A stretch of DNA of 16,769 bases from Thermoanaerobaculia bacterium (lineage in GTDB: Bacteria > Acidobacteriota > Thermoanaerobaculia > UBA5066), in the NCBI GenBank assembly GCA_017999215.1, contig JAGOBQ010000027.1, positions 1-16,769 of the forward strand, read 5' to 3'. Of the stretch, positions 6,074 through 12,813 are shown piece after piece. Below the pieces are notes generated by a model. The model was not told the DNA's origin, did not search any database, and was given only the letters and a program-made list of their open reading frames with translations. How positions within the stretch are numbered: position 1 is the stretch's first letter; each line of letters opens with the position of its first letter. Made by a program: the position numbers and the translations under genes.

Positions 6074-6339
6074 TCACGGGCCGCGTCATCGGCGAGATCA
6101 CGGCGACGATCCGCCACCCGTTCTTCGAGGGGAAGAAGATGCTCGTCGTGGCCCGCACCGGCGCGGACGGCGCCGAGACGGGCGACTACGTCGTGGCGAT
6201 CGACGCGGTCGGCGTCGGGCCCGGCGACCCGGTCCTCGTCCTCGACGAGGGGAACGGCGCGCGCCAGGTCGTCGGCTCCGCGACGGCGCCCGTCCGCACG
6301 GTCATCGTCGGGTTCCTCGACCGCGTCGACCTCGCCTGA
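6070..6339 (+). CDS. BMC-P pentameric vertex protein (EutN/CcmL family), copy 3
   Basis: An 89-residue EutN/CcmL-like protein: MITGRVIGEITATIRHPFFEGKK, MLVVARTGADG, the conserved DAVGVGPGDPVLVLDEGNGAR, and the end TVIVGFLDRVDL. It keeps the GVGPGDxVLVLDEGxxAR segment more faithfully than copy 2. The start is a GTG that overlaps the TGA of copy 2 (GTGA), with AAGGAGAGG immediately upstream. The longer open frame reaching back to about 5824 is a shadow of copy 2. This is the last gene of the operon; only 16 bases separate its stop from the inverted repeat of the transposase unit. Confidence 0.9.
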   Translation: MITGRVIGEITATIRHPFFEGKKMLVVARTGADGAETGDYVVAIDAVGVGPGDPVLVLDEGNGARQVVGSATAPVRTVIVGFLDRVDLA

Positions 6340-6356
6340 AACCGACCCCCGGTTTC
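6338..6356 (+). other. Hairpin at the end of the microcompartment operon
   Basis: GAAACCG (6338-6344) pairs with CGGTTTC (6350-6356) around ACCCC, overlapping the last stop codon and the outermost base of the transposon inverted repeat. The downstream run is GGTGCC rather than T-rich, so it is at best a weak terminator, possibly an original one interrupted by the insertion. Confidence 0.3.
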
Positions 6357-6384
6357 GGTGCCAGGCGTGAAATCGTGTATTGTT
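6356..6384 (+). repeat. Left 29-bp terminal inverted repeat of the RAYT unit
   Basis: Begins CGGTGCCAGGCGTGAAAT and ends GTGTATTGTT; perfectly complementary to 7410-7438. AT-richer than its surroundings and unlike the neighbouring coding sequence. Confidence 0.9.
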
Positions 6385-6389
6385 GAGGC

Positions 6390-7322
6390 ATGCCGAGACC
6401 TCCCCGCCTCGATTCGACCGGCACCGTCACGCACGTCGTCGCCCGCGGGAACGAGCGCCGGCCCCTCTTCCGGGACGACGCCGACCGCACGAAGTACCTC
6501 GACCTCCTCGGAGAGGCGTGCGGACGCTACGGGGCGCGCGCGTTCGCGTGGTGCCTCATGCCGAACCACGTCCACCTCGCGCTTCAGACGGGGAGCGCCC
6601 CGATCTCCCGCCTCGTCCACGACGTCCACTCGAGGTACGCGCAATATTTCAACCGGCGCTGGGAGCGTTCCGGTCACCTCTTCCAGGGACGCTTCCAGGG
6701 GATCGTCGTCGACCGCGAGGCGTACCTCCTCGAGGTCGTCCGGTACATCCACCGGAACCCTGTGAAGGCGCGCCTCGCGGCCCGGCCGGAGGAGTTCCCC
6801 TGGTCGAGCCACGGCGCCTACCTCTCGACGGGCCCGGCGTGGCTCGCCTCTTCCGAGGTCCTCGGGCTCCTCGCGGGTGGACGGCCGAAGGCGCGGCGTC
6901 TCTTCCAGGAGTTCGTTTCCGGCTCGACGGCCGGGCGCTACGACCCCGACGGGGCCCGGTTCGGGGCGGTCCTGGGCGGAGAGGATTTCGTTCGGGCCGC
7001 GCTCGAGGGGGCCGGGCGCGAAGACCTCGTCCGGCGCTCGCTCACCGTCGACGCCGTCGTGAAGGCCGTCGCCGCGCACGAGGGAGTCTCCGTGGCCGAG
7101 CTGTCGGGGCCGTCGCGCCTCCGGAGCCTCTCCCGCGTCCGGAGCCTCTGCGCGCTCCTCGGGCGGGAGCTCGGTCGAATCCCGTTCGCGGAGACGGCCC
7201 GATCCTTCGGGCGGGACCCTTCGACGATCTCGCGGGACGTGGCCCACCTCGAGCGGCGCCTCGCCGAAGACCCCGCGGAAGCGCGCCGGCTGGCGGAGCT
7301 GCGAAAGCTGCTGTCGGCCTGA
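6390..7322 (+). CDS. REP-associated tyrosine transposase (RAYT, Y1 family) with DnaA-like C-terminal DNA-binding domain
   Basis: A 310-residue Y1/HUH transposase of the RAYT (TnpA-REP) type. The N-terminal domain shows VVARGNERRPLF, the HUH metal motif MPNHVHL (His60, His62), SGHLFQGRF, and the catalytic tyrosine Tyr119 in RYIHRNPVKA, all diagnostic of RAYTs. These enzymes nick and rejoin single-stranded DNA at REP-like hairpins. Residues ~205-305 form an extra domain ending AETARSFGRDPSTISRDVAHLERRL, a helix-turn-helix like domain IV of DnaA, seen in a subset of RAYTs. ATG 6390 directly follows the left inverted repeat and has only GAGG very close upstream. The frame is intact with no missing catalytic residue, so the enzyme may be active. 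RAYTs are often domesticated and single-copy; the flanking perfect repeats argue for at least recent mobility. Confidence 0.92.
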   Translation: MPRPPRLDSTGTVTHVVARGNERRPLFRDDADRTKYLDLLGEACGRYGARAFAWCLMPNHVHLALQTGSAPISRLVHDVHSRYAQYFNRRWERSGHLFQGRFQGIVVDREAYLLEVVRYIHRNPVKARLAARPEEFPWSSHGAYLSTGPAWLASSEVLGLLAGGRPKARRLFQEFVSGSTAGRYDPDGARFGAVLGGEDFVRAALEGAGREDLVRRSLTVDAVVKAVAAHEGVSVAELSGPSRLRSLSRVRSLCALLGRELGRIPFAETARSFGRDPSTISRDVAHLERRLAEDPAEARRLAELRKLLSA

Positions 7323-7409
7323 GGCCGATCGGGGCCTCGCCTCACGGCGCCGACCGCGGATCACGGGGCCGAGCGCGTGCGAGAACGCGCGATCGGGCCG
7401 GGGTCCTGG

Positions 7410-7438
7410 AACAATACACGATTTCACGCCTGGCACCG
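7410..7438 (-). repeat. Right 29-bp terminal inverted repeat of the RAYT unit
   Basis: Exact reverse complement of 6356-6384. It lies 29 bases before the GTG of the HAD gene, so it forms part of that gene's upstream region. Confidence 0.9.
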
Positions 7439-7466
7439 CGGTGGGGGAGTGTGGGAGGATGACGGG

Positions 7467-8165
7467 GTGAGGGGGCTGCTCTTCTTCGACCTGGACGACA
7501 CGCTGCTCGACCACGCGGGGGCGGAGGCGCGGGCGCAGGAGGAGACGTTCGAGGGGAGGCGGGACGTCTTCGGGCCCGTGGCGTTCGCCGACTGGCTCGC
7601 CGCGTACCGTCGCGCGAACGGCCGCCTCTGGGCGGCCTACGGTCGCGGGGAGATCGGGAGGGAGGAGCTCCACCACCGCCGTTTCGCCGATCCCCTCGGG
7701 GAGCTCGGACGCGACCCGGAAGCTGCGGACGAGACGGGCGCGTTCTACCTCGAGCGCTACCGCAGGGCGTGGCGCCTGAACGAAGGGGCCGAGGAGCTCC
7801 TCGCGGCTGCCTCGAAGGAGGGAGAGGTCGGGGTCCTCTCGAACGGCTTCCGGGAGCTGCAGCGGGCGAAGCTGGCGCGCTTCCGGCTGGAGCGGTGGGT
7901 GAAGCACGTCGTCCTCTCCGAGGAGGTGGGCGCCATGAAGCCGGCGCGGGCGATCTTCGACGCCGCGGTCCGGGCGGCGTGCGGCGACGACGGAACCGAC
8001 GGCCGCCGGAAGCTCTACCTCGGAGACCACTACGAGACCGACGCCGTCGGCGCGAAGGGGGCGGGATGGCTCCCGGTCCTCTACAACCCCTTTCGGCGCC
8101 CGTTTCCGGGGCCCGTGCTGCACGTGGCGCGCCTCACCGACGCCATCCCGCTCCTCGCCGGGTAG
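7467..8165 (+). CDS. HAD-superfamily phosphatase, YjjG-like nucleotidase candidate
   Basis: A 232-residue HAD hydrolase. Motif I is FFDLDDTLLD (nucleophile and acid/base Asp), motif II LSNG, motif III the Lys in MKPARAIFD, and motif IV GDHYETDAVGAKGAG. An alpha-helical C1 cap follows motif I (about residues 15-95). The overall layout and the GWLPVLYNP ending resemble the YjjG/HAD-IA group, which dephosphorylates nucleoside monophosphates and other small phosphates; the exact substrate cannot be read from sequence. The GTG at 7467 is chosen because GGGAGG lies eight bases upstream and the conserved motif begins at residue 5; the frame is open further upstream across the transposon repeat. It is convergent with the OLD nuclease gene. 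Its position next to a deoxyribose-phosphate pathway is suggestive only. Confidence 0.85.
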   Translation: MRGLLFFDLDDTLLDHAGAEARAQEETFEGRRDVFGPVAFADWLAAYRRANGRLWAAYGRGEIGREELHHRRFADPLGELGRDPEAADETGAFYLERYRRAWRLNEGAEELLAAASKEGEVGVLSNGFRELQRAKLARFRLERWVKHVVLSEEVGAMKPARAIFDAAVRAACGDDGTDGRRKLYLGDHYETDAVGAKGAGWLPVLYNPFRRPFPGPVLHVARLTDAIPLLAG

Positions 8166-8189
8166 GCGTGCGGCCGGTCCGTCGCCCGT

Positions 8190-9857
8190 TCAGGTGGAGA
8201 AGCGGGCGAGGCGGACGGCCTTCTCGACGACCGACTCGAGAAGACGCGGCACACCCGGGGAATCGGGCGCGGCCATCGCCTCGGCGACCTCGAGCGCCAT
8301 GCGCGGCTTCCCGTGCGCCTTCAGCGCGCGGTCGATGACCGCGGTCGTGGGGATGCGCCGGCGGCCGAAGAGGGACGGGAAGACGCCGGCGCGCTGGGCG
8401 GCCGCCCGGTAGACGCCGGCGTAGCCGGCTCCCCACAGGTGGTGCTCGACGTCCCGCTCGCGGAAGCCGGTGACGCGTTCGCGATCGGGCTCTCCCTGGA
8501 GGAAGGAGCGGGCCGCCCGGACGTAGTGCCGCCCCGCGTCGTCGCCGTCGGCGAGGAGGTGCCACTCGATCCCGAGGCCGCGCGCCATCTTCACGAGCGG
8601 CGCGATGCCGCACTGGGCGAATTCGACGCAGCGGACCCCCTCTGCGGGGAGGTCGTAGCCGACGAGCCGCGCGATCTCGGGGAGGAGCCACGACTCGGTC
8701 TCCCCCTCGACGAGGAGCCAGCAGCGGGCGAAGACCGAGGAGGCCCTGTTGACGCGGATGTGGTAGCCGACGCGCCGCATCTCGTCGGTCGTCAACGCCC
8801 CCTCGGCGAGGCCGTGGACGGCGACGCCCCCGCCGTTCCGGACGAGGCGGCGGATTGCGTGGAGAGGGACCGACGCGAGGAGGTCGCCCGAGTTCGTCGT
8901 CAGGATCTTCTGCCCGGCGACACGGTCGATCAGCCCGAAGACCCGCGCGGCGAGGATCGGGTGGAGGTGGGCCTCGGCCTCCTCGATCAGGACGAGCGGC
9001 TCGGCGCCCGCCTCGACGGGGGAGCCTGTCTCGGCGTCGAGGACGGCCCCGAGGAGCATCAGGAGCGCGAGGCTCTGCATGCCGGTCCCCTCGCGCGACT
9101 CGGCGCGGAGCGGGTCGGTGGCGCCGAGGAGGACCGGCGTCTCGGCGAGGATCTCGGTCGTCCTTCCGCCGGGGGCCCGGGGCGGGAGGCGAAGGCGCTC
9201 GACCCAGCGCTCGGCGAGCGCGCGGGCCGCCGCGATCGGCTCGCGGAGCTCCTCGGGATGCGGCCGCCAGGAGCCCGAGAACTTCCGGTAGGCGGTCTCG
9301 ACCGTCCGGCGGAGCTTCCGGGTCACCTCGCCCTCGCCGGCCTCCCCGGGCGCCAGCGGGGGGACGGCCGGCGCGGGCTCTTCCGGGCCGGTCGCCGCGC
9401 CTTCCGGACCGATCTCCACGGGTGCGACCCGCGGCGGCCGGTTGAAGCGGACGCGCAGGACCGGGTGCCGTCGGCGAAACGTCTCGACGGCCTCCTCGTC
9501 GCCCGGGCTCAGGTCACGCCCTTCTCGATCGGTGAGCCGGGCCCTGGCGACGGCGGGGGAGCCGTCGGGCGACCGCGAGGCCGTGAGCTCCGCGACGGTC
9601 TCGCGCCCTCCGTCCCCGGTGAACGTGAACCGCATCGAGATCCTCTCGACCGGAGCCGCCGTCCCGACCGGGAGGTGGAAATCGAGCGGCGAGAAGGCGG
9701 GCCGCGCGCCGCGGTGGCCGAAGGCGAGCTCGAGCGCGTCGAGGACGCTCGTCTTGCCGCAGGAGTTCTCTCCGATCAGCGCGGTCGTGTCGTCCAGGTC
9801 CAGCGTCATCCGCCGGATCCCCCGGAAGCCCTCGATCTCGATTCTTCTGAGCGGCAC
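8190..9857 (-). CDS. OLD-family ATP-dependent nuclease (AAA ATPase plus TOPRIM)
   Basis: A 555-residue protein, close to the length of E. coli YbjD. The N-terminal ABC-type ATPase begins PLRRIEIEGFRGIRRMTLDLDD and carries Walker A GENSCGKTS (29-37, Lys35). The Walker B/signature region is VLIEEAEAHLHP (about 285-297). The C-terminal half has a TOPRIM domain: LLVEGETES (acidic Glu, about 382) and LADGDDAGRHY (about 433-443). OLD proteins are nucleases; many act in phage defence, some with a UvrD-like partner (GajA/GajB). No helicase partner is adjacent, so this is a stand-alone class. The GTG at 9857 is chosen because it directly precedes the family's first strand; no strong ribosome-binding site is visible. 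The frame's upstream extension into the GNAT gene is not coding. Defence versus housekeeping repair is undecided. Confidence 0.85.
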   Translation of the reverse strand: MPLRRIEIEGFRGIRRMTLDLDDTTALIGENSCGKTSVLDALELAFGHRGARPAFSPLDFHLPVGTAAPVERISMRFTFTGDGGRETVAELTASRSPDGSPAVARARLTDREGRDLSPGDEEAVETFRRRHPVLRVRFNRPPRVAPVEIGPEGAATGPEEPAPAVPPLAPGEAGEGEVTRKLRRTVETAYRKFSGSWRPHPEELREPIAAARALAERWVERLRLPPRAPGGRTTEILAETPVLLGATDPLRAESREGTGMQSLALLMLLGAVLDAETGSPVEAGAEPLVLIEEAEAHLHPILAARVFGLIDRVAGQKILTTNSGDLLASVPLHAIRRLVRNGGGVAVHGLAEGALTTDEMRRVGYHIRVNRASSVFARCWLLVEGETESWLLPEIARLVGYDLPAEGVRCVEFAQCGIAPLVKMARGLGIEWHLLADGDDAGRHYVRAARSFLQGEPDRERVTGFRERDVEHHLWGAGYAGVYRAAAQRAGVFPSLFGRRRIPTTAVIDRALKAHGKPRMALEVAEAMAAPDSPGVPRLLESVVEKAVRLARFST

Positions 9858-9916
9858 GTCCCGATCGCGTCTCCGCGAGGAGTGTAGGCCCGGGCGCGTT
9901 CCGGCGCGGGGCGACG

Positions 9917-10366
9917 TCAGCGACCCGGCAGCCTCTTCGCGAGGAAGAGACGCCGCGGATCGGAGTAGCCCGCCTCGCGATAGAGCCGCCGCGCGCCGTC
10001 GTTCTCCTCGGCCACTTCGATCCGGACGGCGCGCCCTCCGGCGGCGAGCGCCGCCCGTTCGACGAACGCGAGCGCCTCTCCGCCGAGACCCGCCCCGCGG
10101 AACGCGGGAAGGACGAAGAGCTCGTCGAGGAGCAGGAAGCGGCCCCCCTGCTCGGTGCTGAATCCCCAGGTCCCCATCGCGTAGCCGGCCACGGCGTCGC
10201 CGGCGAGCGCGAGCCAGACGCGACCGAGCGCGGGGTCGGCGAGGAGCTCGCGGAGCGGCGGTTCGACGAGCCTCTCGTCGAACGGGATCCCCTCGTGCTC
10301 CCAGAGCGCCCGCATCATCGGGAGGAGGTCGGGGACGTCGCCGTGACACGCTTCCCGGAACAGCAC
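9917..10366 (-). CDS. GNAT-family N-acetyltransferase
   Basis: A 149-residue GNAT acetyltransferase, transferring an acyl group from acyl-CoA to an amine. The start GTG reads MLFREACHGDVPDLLPMMRAL, the usual first strand and helix. Motif A is visible as LDELFVLPAFRGAGLGGEALAFVE, with R-G-A-G-L-G the pyrophosphate loop (Q/RxxGxG/A), and ENDGARRLYREAGY is motif B. The acceptor substrate is unknown. I see no clear ribosome-binding site before GTG 10366; the frame is open upstream but only in a stretch overlapping the kinase 3' end. The gene lies between the kinase (102 bases upstream) and the OLD nuclease (59 bases downstream) on the same strand. Confidence 0.8.
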   Translation of the reverse strand: MLFREACHGDVPDLLPMMRALWEHEGIPFDERLVEPPLRELLADPALGRVWLALAGDAVAGYAMGTWGFSTEQGGRFLLLDELFVLPAFRGAGLGGEALAFVERAALAAGGRAVRIEVAEENDGARRLYREAGYSDPRRLFLAKRLPGR

Positions 10367-10467
10367 CGATGGCCGATCCGCGGGGGCGTGTACCGAGGAG
10401 CTCGCTCGCCGCGCCTGCCGCGTGCGACACGAACGCGCGCGTCCGGACGCGCGCGACACCACCCCGA

Positions 10468-12342
10468 CTACCTCGAGAGGACCCGCTGGTCGAACTTCGC
10501 GCGAACCGTCGCCGGGCCGATCTCCACGGAGATGGAGCGGAGGGCGGCGGCGGCCGCGGCGGCCTCCTCGCCGATGGCGAAGAGGCGGACGCGCACCAGG
10601 CTCGTCGGGTCGTCGTTGAGGTTCCAGCGGATCTCGGCCGTCGTCCCGGCGATGCCCGGCACGTTCCGTCCAGAGGCGTCGGAGGCCGAGACGATTCGGG
10701 CCGACTTCAGGCCGGAGACGTTTGCGGGCTGGCGGAACTCCAGAATGAGGCTGAGCCCCCGGCCCATCGTGTCGGCGGAAGGGTAGAAGCCGACGACATT
10801 CGAATCGACGAGGCGCCTCTGGGCCGGACCGAGCATCGCGGCTCGGCTCACGGTCTTCGCGGGCTCCGGGATCGCCGTCGGGAGGACGATCTCGGGGGCG
10901 GCCGCCGGCGCCGCGGAGGCCGGGTCGGGCGGTGCGGGGAGCGCGAGAGTCTCGGGCGAGGACGACGGGAGGTTCGGCTTGACGTAGTAGGTCCAGCCGG
11001 CCCATCCGCCGGCACCGAGGATCGCGGCGACGAGGATCGACACCAGGACGGTCGTCCGCTTCCGGGCGGCGGCCTCCTTCTGGCGCACCCGGATCGACTC
11101 GGTGTCGCGCTTGATCGGCCGCGACCTCGACTCCCCGCCGAAGGCGGGATGGACGACCGGCGAGCGGGAGATTCCCTGCTTGCTCTCGCTGATGACCTGC
11201 ATCTGCTCGTTGTAGTCGGCCTGCTCGAGCCAGTCGGGCATCTGCGAGGAGGGGGCGGCTTTCGGGGCGGGCGCCGGAGCGGGGAAATCCGACGCCGCGA
11301 GCCGCGACGCGGAGGAGGGAGCCTTCGTCTCGGCCTCGGTGAACGGGAACGCGCCGTCGTCGAAAAGCGGGGCCCTGGAGCCGGCGCCGGACGGCGACGC
11401 CGGGGTCCCGGCGGAGCCGGAGATCGAGCTGCGCGCCTCGGGCGACGGGAGGGTCGAGACCGTCTCGGGGTCCGGGACGAGGCCGGACTTCTCCGCCTCG
11501 GACTGGGCGGCGACGAGGGCGTCGATGATCTCCTCGTACCCCTGCGGCCGGTCCTCGGACTTCTTCGCGAGCATCTTCAGGACGAGCGCCTGGAGCGGCT
11601 CCGGGATCGCCGGGTTCCCGTCGGGAGCGGTGAAGTCGATCGGCCCGCGGTTCTCCTGCGCCATCACCCACTCGAGGTAGTTCCTCGAGTTCTGGACGTT
11701 GATCGGGCGGCGCTTCGTCAGGAGGCGGAAGAAGATGACGCCGAGCGAGTAGATGTCGCTCCGGAAGTCGACCTGCCCGAACGTCAGCAGCTCGTGCGAG
11801 GCGTAGGCGAGCTTCCCGAGGAACTCGCCGGTCTGCGTCAGCTCCCCGCCGCTCCCCTCCTGGAGGACCTTCGCGACGCCGAAGTCGAGGATCTTCACGA
11901 GGCGCCGCTCGTCCTGGAGGGTGACCATGATGTTGTTCGGCGAGAGGTCGCGGTGAAGGATGTTCCGTTCCTTGAGGTACGCGAGCCCCATCGCCGCCTG
12001 GACCATGAGGGGGATGAGCTCCGGGAACGGCCGGCCCTCGAAGGCGCCGAAGTCGACCGCCTTGACGTACTCCATGACGATCGTCGGGAGCCCCTCGCGC
12101 GACCGGGTGATCTCGTAGCACCGGACGATGTTCCGGTGGTTGAGCGAGGCCAGGATCTGGTTCTCCTTCATGAACCGCGCCTGGAGCTCGGGGTCCGTCA
12201 GGCTTCGCGACATCACCTTCACGGCGACCGGGAGGTGCGTCCGCCGGTCCTCCGCGAGGAAGACGATCCCCATCCCTCCCTCGCCCAGCACGCGCGAGAC
12301 GGAGTAGTGGTCGAACTCGGGAGGTCTGAGGAGTACGTTCAA
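10468..12342 (-). CDS. Membrane-anchored Hanks-type Ser/Thr protein kinase
   Basis: A 624-residue receptor-like kinase. The kinase domain spans about 12-275: glycine loop LGEGGMGIVF, ATP-binding Lys42 (VAVKVM), HRDLSPNN with catalytic Asp132, DFG Asp153, and DIYSLGVIFFRLL. The usual Lys of HRDLKPxN is Ser134, and the APE motif is replaced by SHE in YASHEL. A long Ala/Pro/Ser-rich juxtamembrane linker follows (about 275-425), then a hydrophobic helix (about 430-452, VLVSILVAAILGAGGWAGW) and a ~170-residue extracytoplasmic part beginning with a Pro/Ala-rich stalk. The last ~120 residues look like a beta-rich domain I do not recognise. The start is TTG at 12342, the only one preserving the residues before the glycine loop; TACAAT 18 bases upstream is a candidate -10. 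Stimulus and targets are unknown. Confidence 0.88.
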   Translation of the reverse strand: MNVLLRPPEFDHYSVSRVLGEGGMGIVFLAEDRRTHLPVAVKVMSRSLTDPELQARFMKENQILASLNHRNIVRCYEITRSREGLPTIVMEYVKAVDFGAFEGRPFPELIPLMVQAAMGLAYLKERNILHRDLSPNNIMVTLQDERRLVKILDFGVAKVLQEGSGGELTQTGEFLGKLAYASHELLTFGQVDFRSDIYSLGVIFFRLLTKRRPINVQNSRNYLEWVMAQENRGPIDFTAPDGNPAIPEPLQALVLKMLAKKSEDRPQGYEEIIDALVAAQSEAEKSGLVPDPETVSTLPSPEARSSISGSAGTPASPSGAGSRAPLFDDGAFPFTEAETKAPSSASRLAASDFPAPAPAPKAAPSSQMPDWLEQADYNEQMQVISESKQGISRSPVVHPAFGGESRSRPIKRDTESIRVRQKEAAARKRTTVLVSILVAAILGAGGWAGWTYYVKPNLPSSSPETLALPAPPDPASAAPAAAPEIVLPTAIPEPAKTVSRAAMLGPAQRRLVDSNVVGFYPSADTMGRGLSLILEFRQPANVSGLKSARIVSASDASGRNVPGIAGTTAEIRWNLNDDPTSLVRVRLFAIGEEAAAAAAALRSISVEIGPATVRAKFDQRVLSR

Positions 12343-12360
12343 TGCGAGACCGTTTCGCGG

Positions 12361-12366
12361 ATTGTA
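12361..12366 (-). promoter_or_regulatory. Candidate -10 element of the kinase gene
   Basis: TACAAT on the minus strand matches the -10 consensus at five of six positions and sits 18 bases before the TTG start, in the 90-base gap between the VOC gene and the kinase. No clear -35 is seen. Confidence 0.3.
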
Positions 12367-12432
12367 CGGCCCATTCCGGAACTCAGATCGCGGCGGCGGC
12401 GCGGGCGCGTCTCGTCGAGGGGGCCATCGCCG

Positions 12433-12813
12433 TCAGGCCCCGTTCTGCCAGAGGGCGAAGGCGGCCCCGGCCGGGTCGCGGAGGACGGCGTAGCGGCTCT
12501 CTCCCATCGCCTTCGGCCCGAGAAGGAGCTCGCCCCCGCGCTCCGTCGCGGCCGCGACGCTCGCGTCGAGATCGGCCACCACGACGTAGACGAGCCAGGC
12601 GGCCGGGAGGCCGGCGTTCCCGCCTCGAGCGTGGCAGACCCCGGCGCGCGCCTCGCCCGACGACGGGTCGAGCATCGCCCAGTCGGAGTAGTCCCCCATC
12701 GGAACCGGCTCCGGCCGCCACCCGGTGACGGCCGCGTAGAAGTCGCGCAGGCGCGGGGCGTCCTCGACCGTCAGGTCGAGCCAGCCGATCGAGCCGACCG
12801 CGGGAGCGCTCAC
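12433..12813 (-). CDS. VOC-fold (glyoxalase/bleomycin-resistance-like) protein
   Basis: A 126-residue protein with two beta-alpha-beta-beta-beta modules: VGSIGWLDLTVEDAPRLRDFYAAVTGW in the first, and AWLVYVVVADLDASVAAATERGG followed by YAVLRDPAGAAFALWQ in the second. This pattern (D-x-x-x-x-x-F-Y...-GW and DP-x-G-x-x-F-x-L-W) is the VOC family of CFP32 type. The position that carries the first metal-binding His in glyoxalase I is Trp (IGWLDL), so a metal-dependent glyoxalase role is unlikely. The GTG start overlaps the TGA of the SDR gene (GTGA), so the two are translationally coupled and probably work together. The substrate is unknown. Confidence 0.8.
   Translation of the reverse strand: MSAPAVGSIGWLDLTVEDAPRLRDFYAAVTGWRPEPVPMGDYSDWAMLDPSSGEARAGVCHARGGNAGLPAAWLVYVVVADLDASVAAATERGGELLLGPKAMGESRYAVLRDPAGAAFALWQNGA

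Larger units (their letters stand above)
1109..6339 (+). other. Microcompartment (BMC) operon, SPU type
   Basis: Eight co-directional genes: rpiB-deoC fusion, BMC-T, BMC-H, BMC-P, acylating aldehyde dehydrogenase, BMC-T, BMC-P, BMC-P. Several junctions overlap or nearly touch (3662/3664, 5787-5791, 6070-6073), indicating one transcription unit. All three shell classes are present: hexamer, pseudohexameric trimers and pentamer vertices. The cargo is DeoC/RpiB plus an aldehyde dehydrogenase, which is the defining combination of sugar-phosphate-utilising BMC loci. No alcohol dehydrogenase, phosphotransacylase, kinase or regulator lies within the operon, so cofactor recycling must be internal to the listed enzymes, encoded elsewhere, or supplied through the shell. 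Confidence 0.85.
6356..7438 (+). mobile_element. RAYT-type transposase unit bounded by 29-bp perfect inverted repeats
   Basis: A 1083-bp single-gene unit. The 29 bases at 6356-6384 are the exact reverse complement of 7410-7438, and the pairing stops at both sides of each repeat. The left copy ends five bases before the transposase ATG. I see no flanking target-site duplication, as expected for a Y1-type enzyme acting on single-stranded DNA. Each outer edge touches a short palindrome: the 6338-6356 hairpin on the left and CACCGCGGTG (7434-7443) on the right. This fits a REPtron (RAYT gene flanked by REP-like sequences) or an IS200/IS605-like unit. Confidence 0.75.

Noticed and set aside
6339..7445. 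Target-site duplication flanking the RAYT unit
   Set aside because: Bases outside the two inverted repeats do not match each other, and Y1 enzymes are not expected to create one.
8313..9887. Long + strand open frame (524 codons) opposite the OLD nuclease gene
   Set aside because: Low-complexity, Arg/Gly/Asp/Glu-rich antisense translation typical of GC-rich shadow frames; the minus-strand frame carries intact Walker and TOPRIM motifs.
9858..10430. Upstream extension of the OLD nuclease frame
   Set aside because: Overlaps the GNAT gene with Arg/Pro-rich shadow sequence; the family's first strand begins immediately after GTG 9857.
10367..12121. Upstream extension of the GNAT reading frame across the kinase gene
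   Set aside because: Shadow of the kinase gene; the GNAT fold begins at the GTG at 10366.
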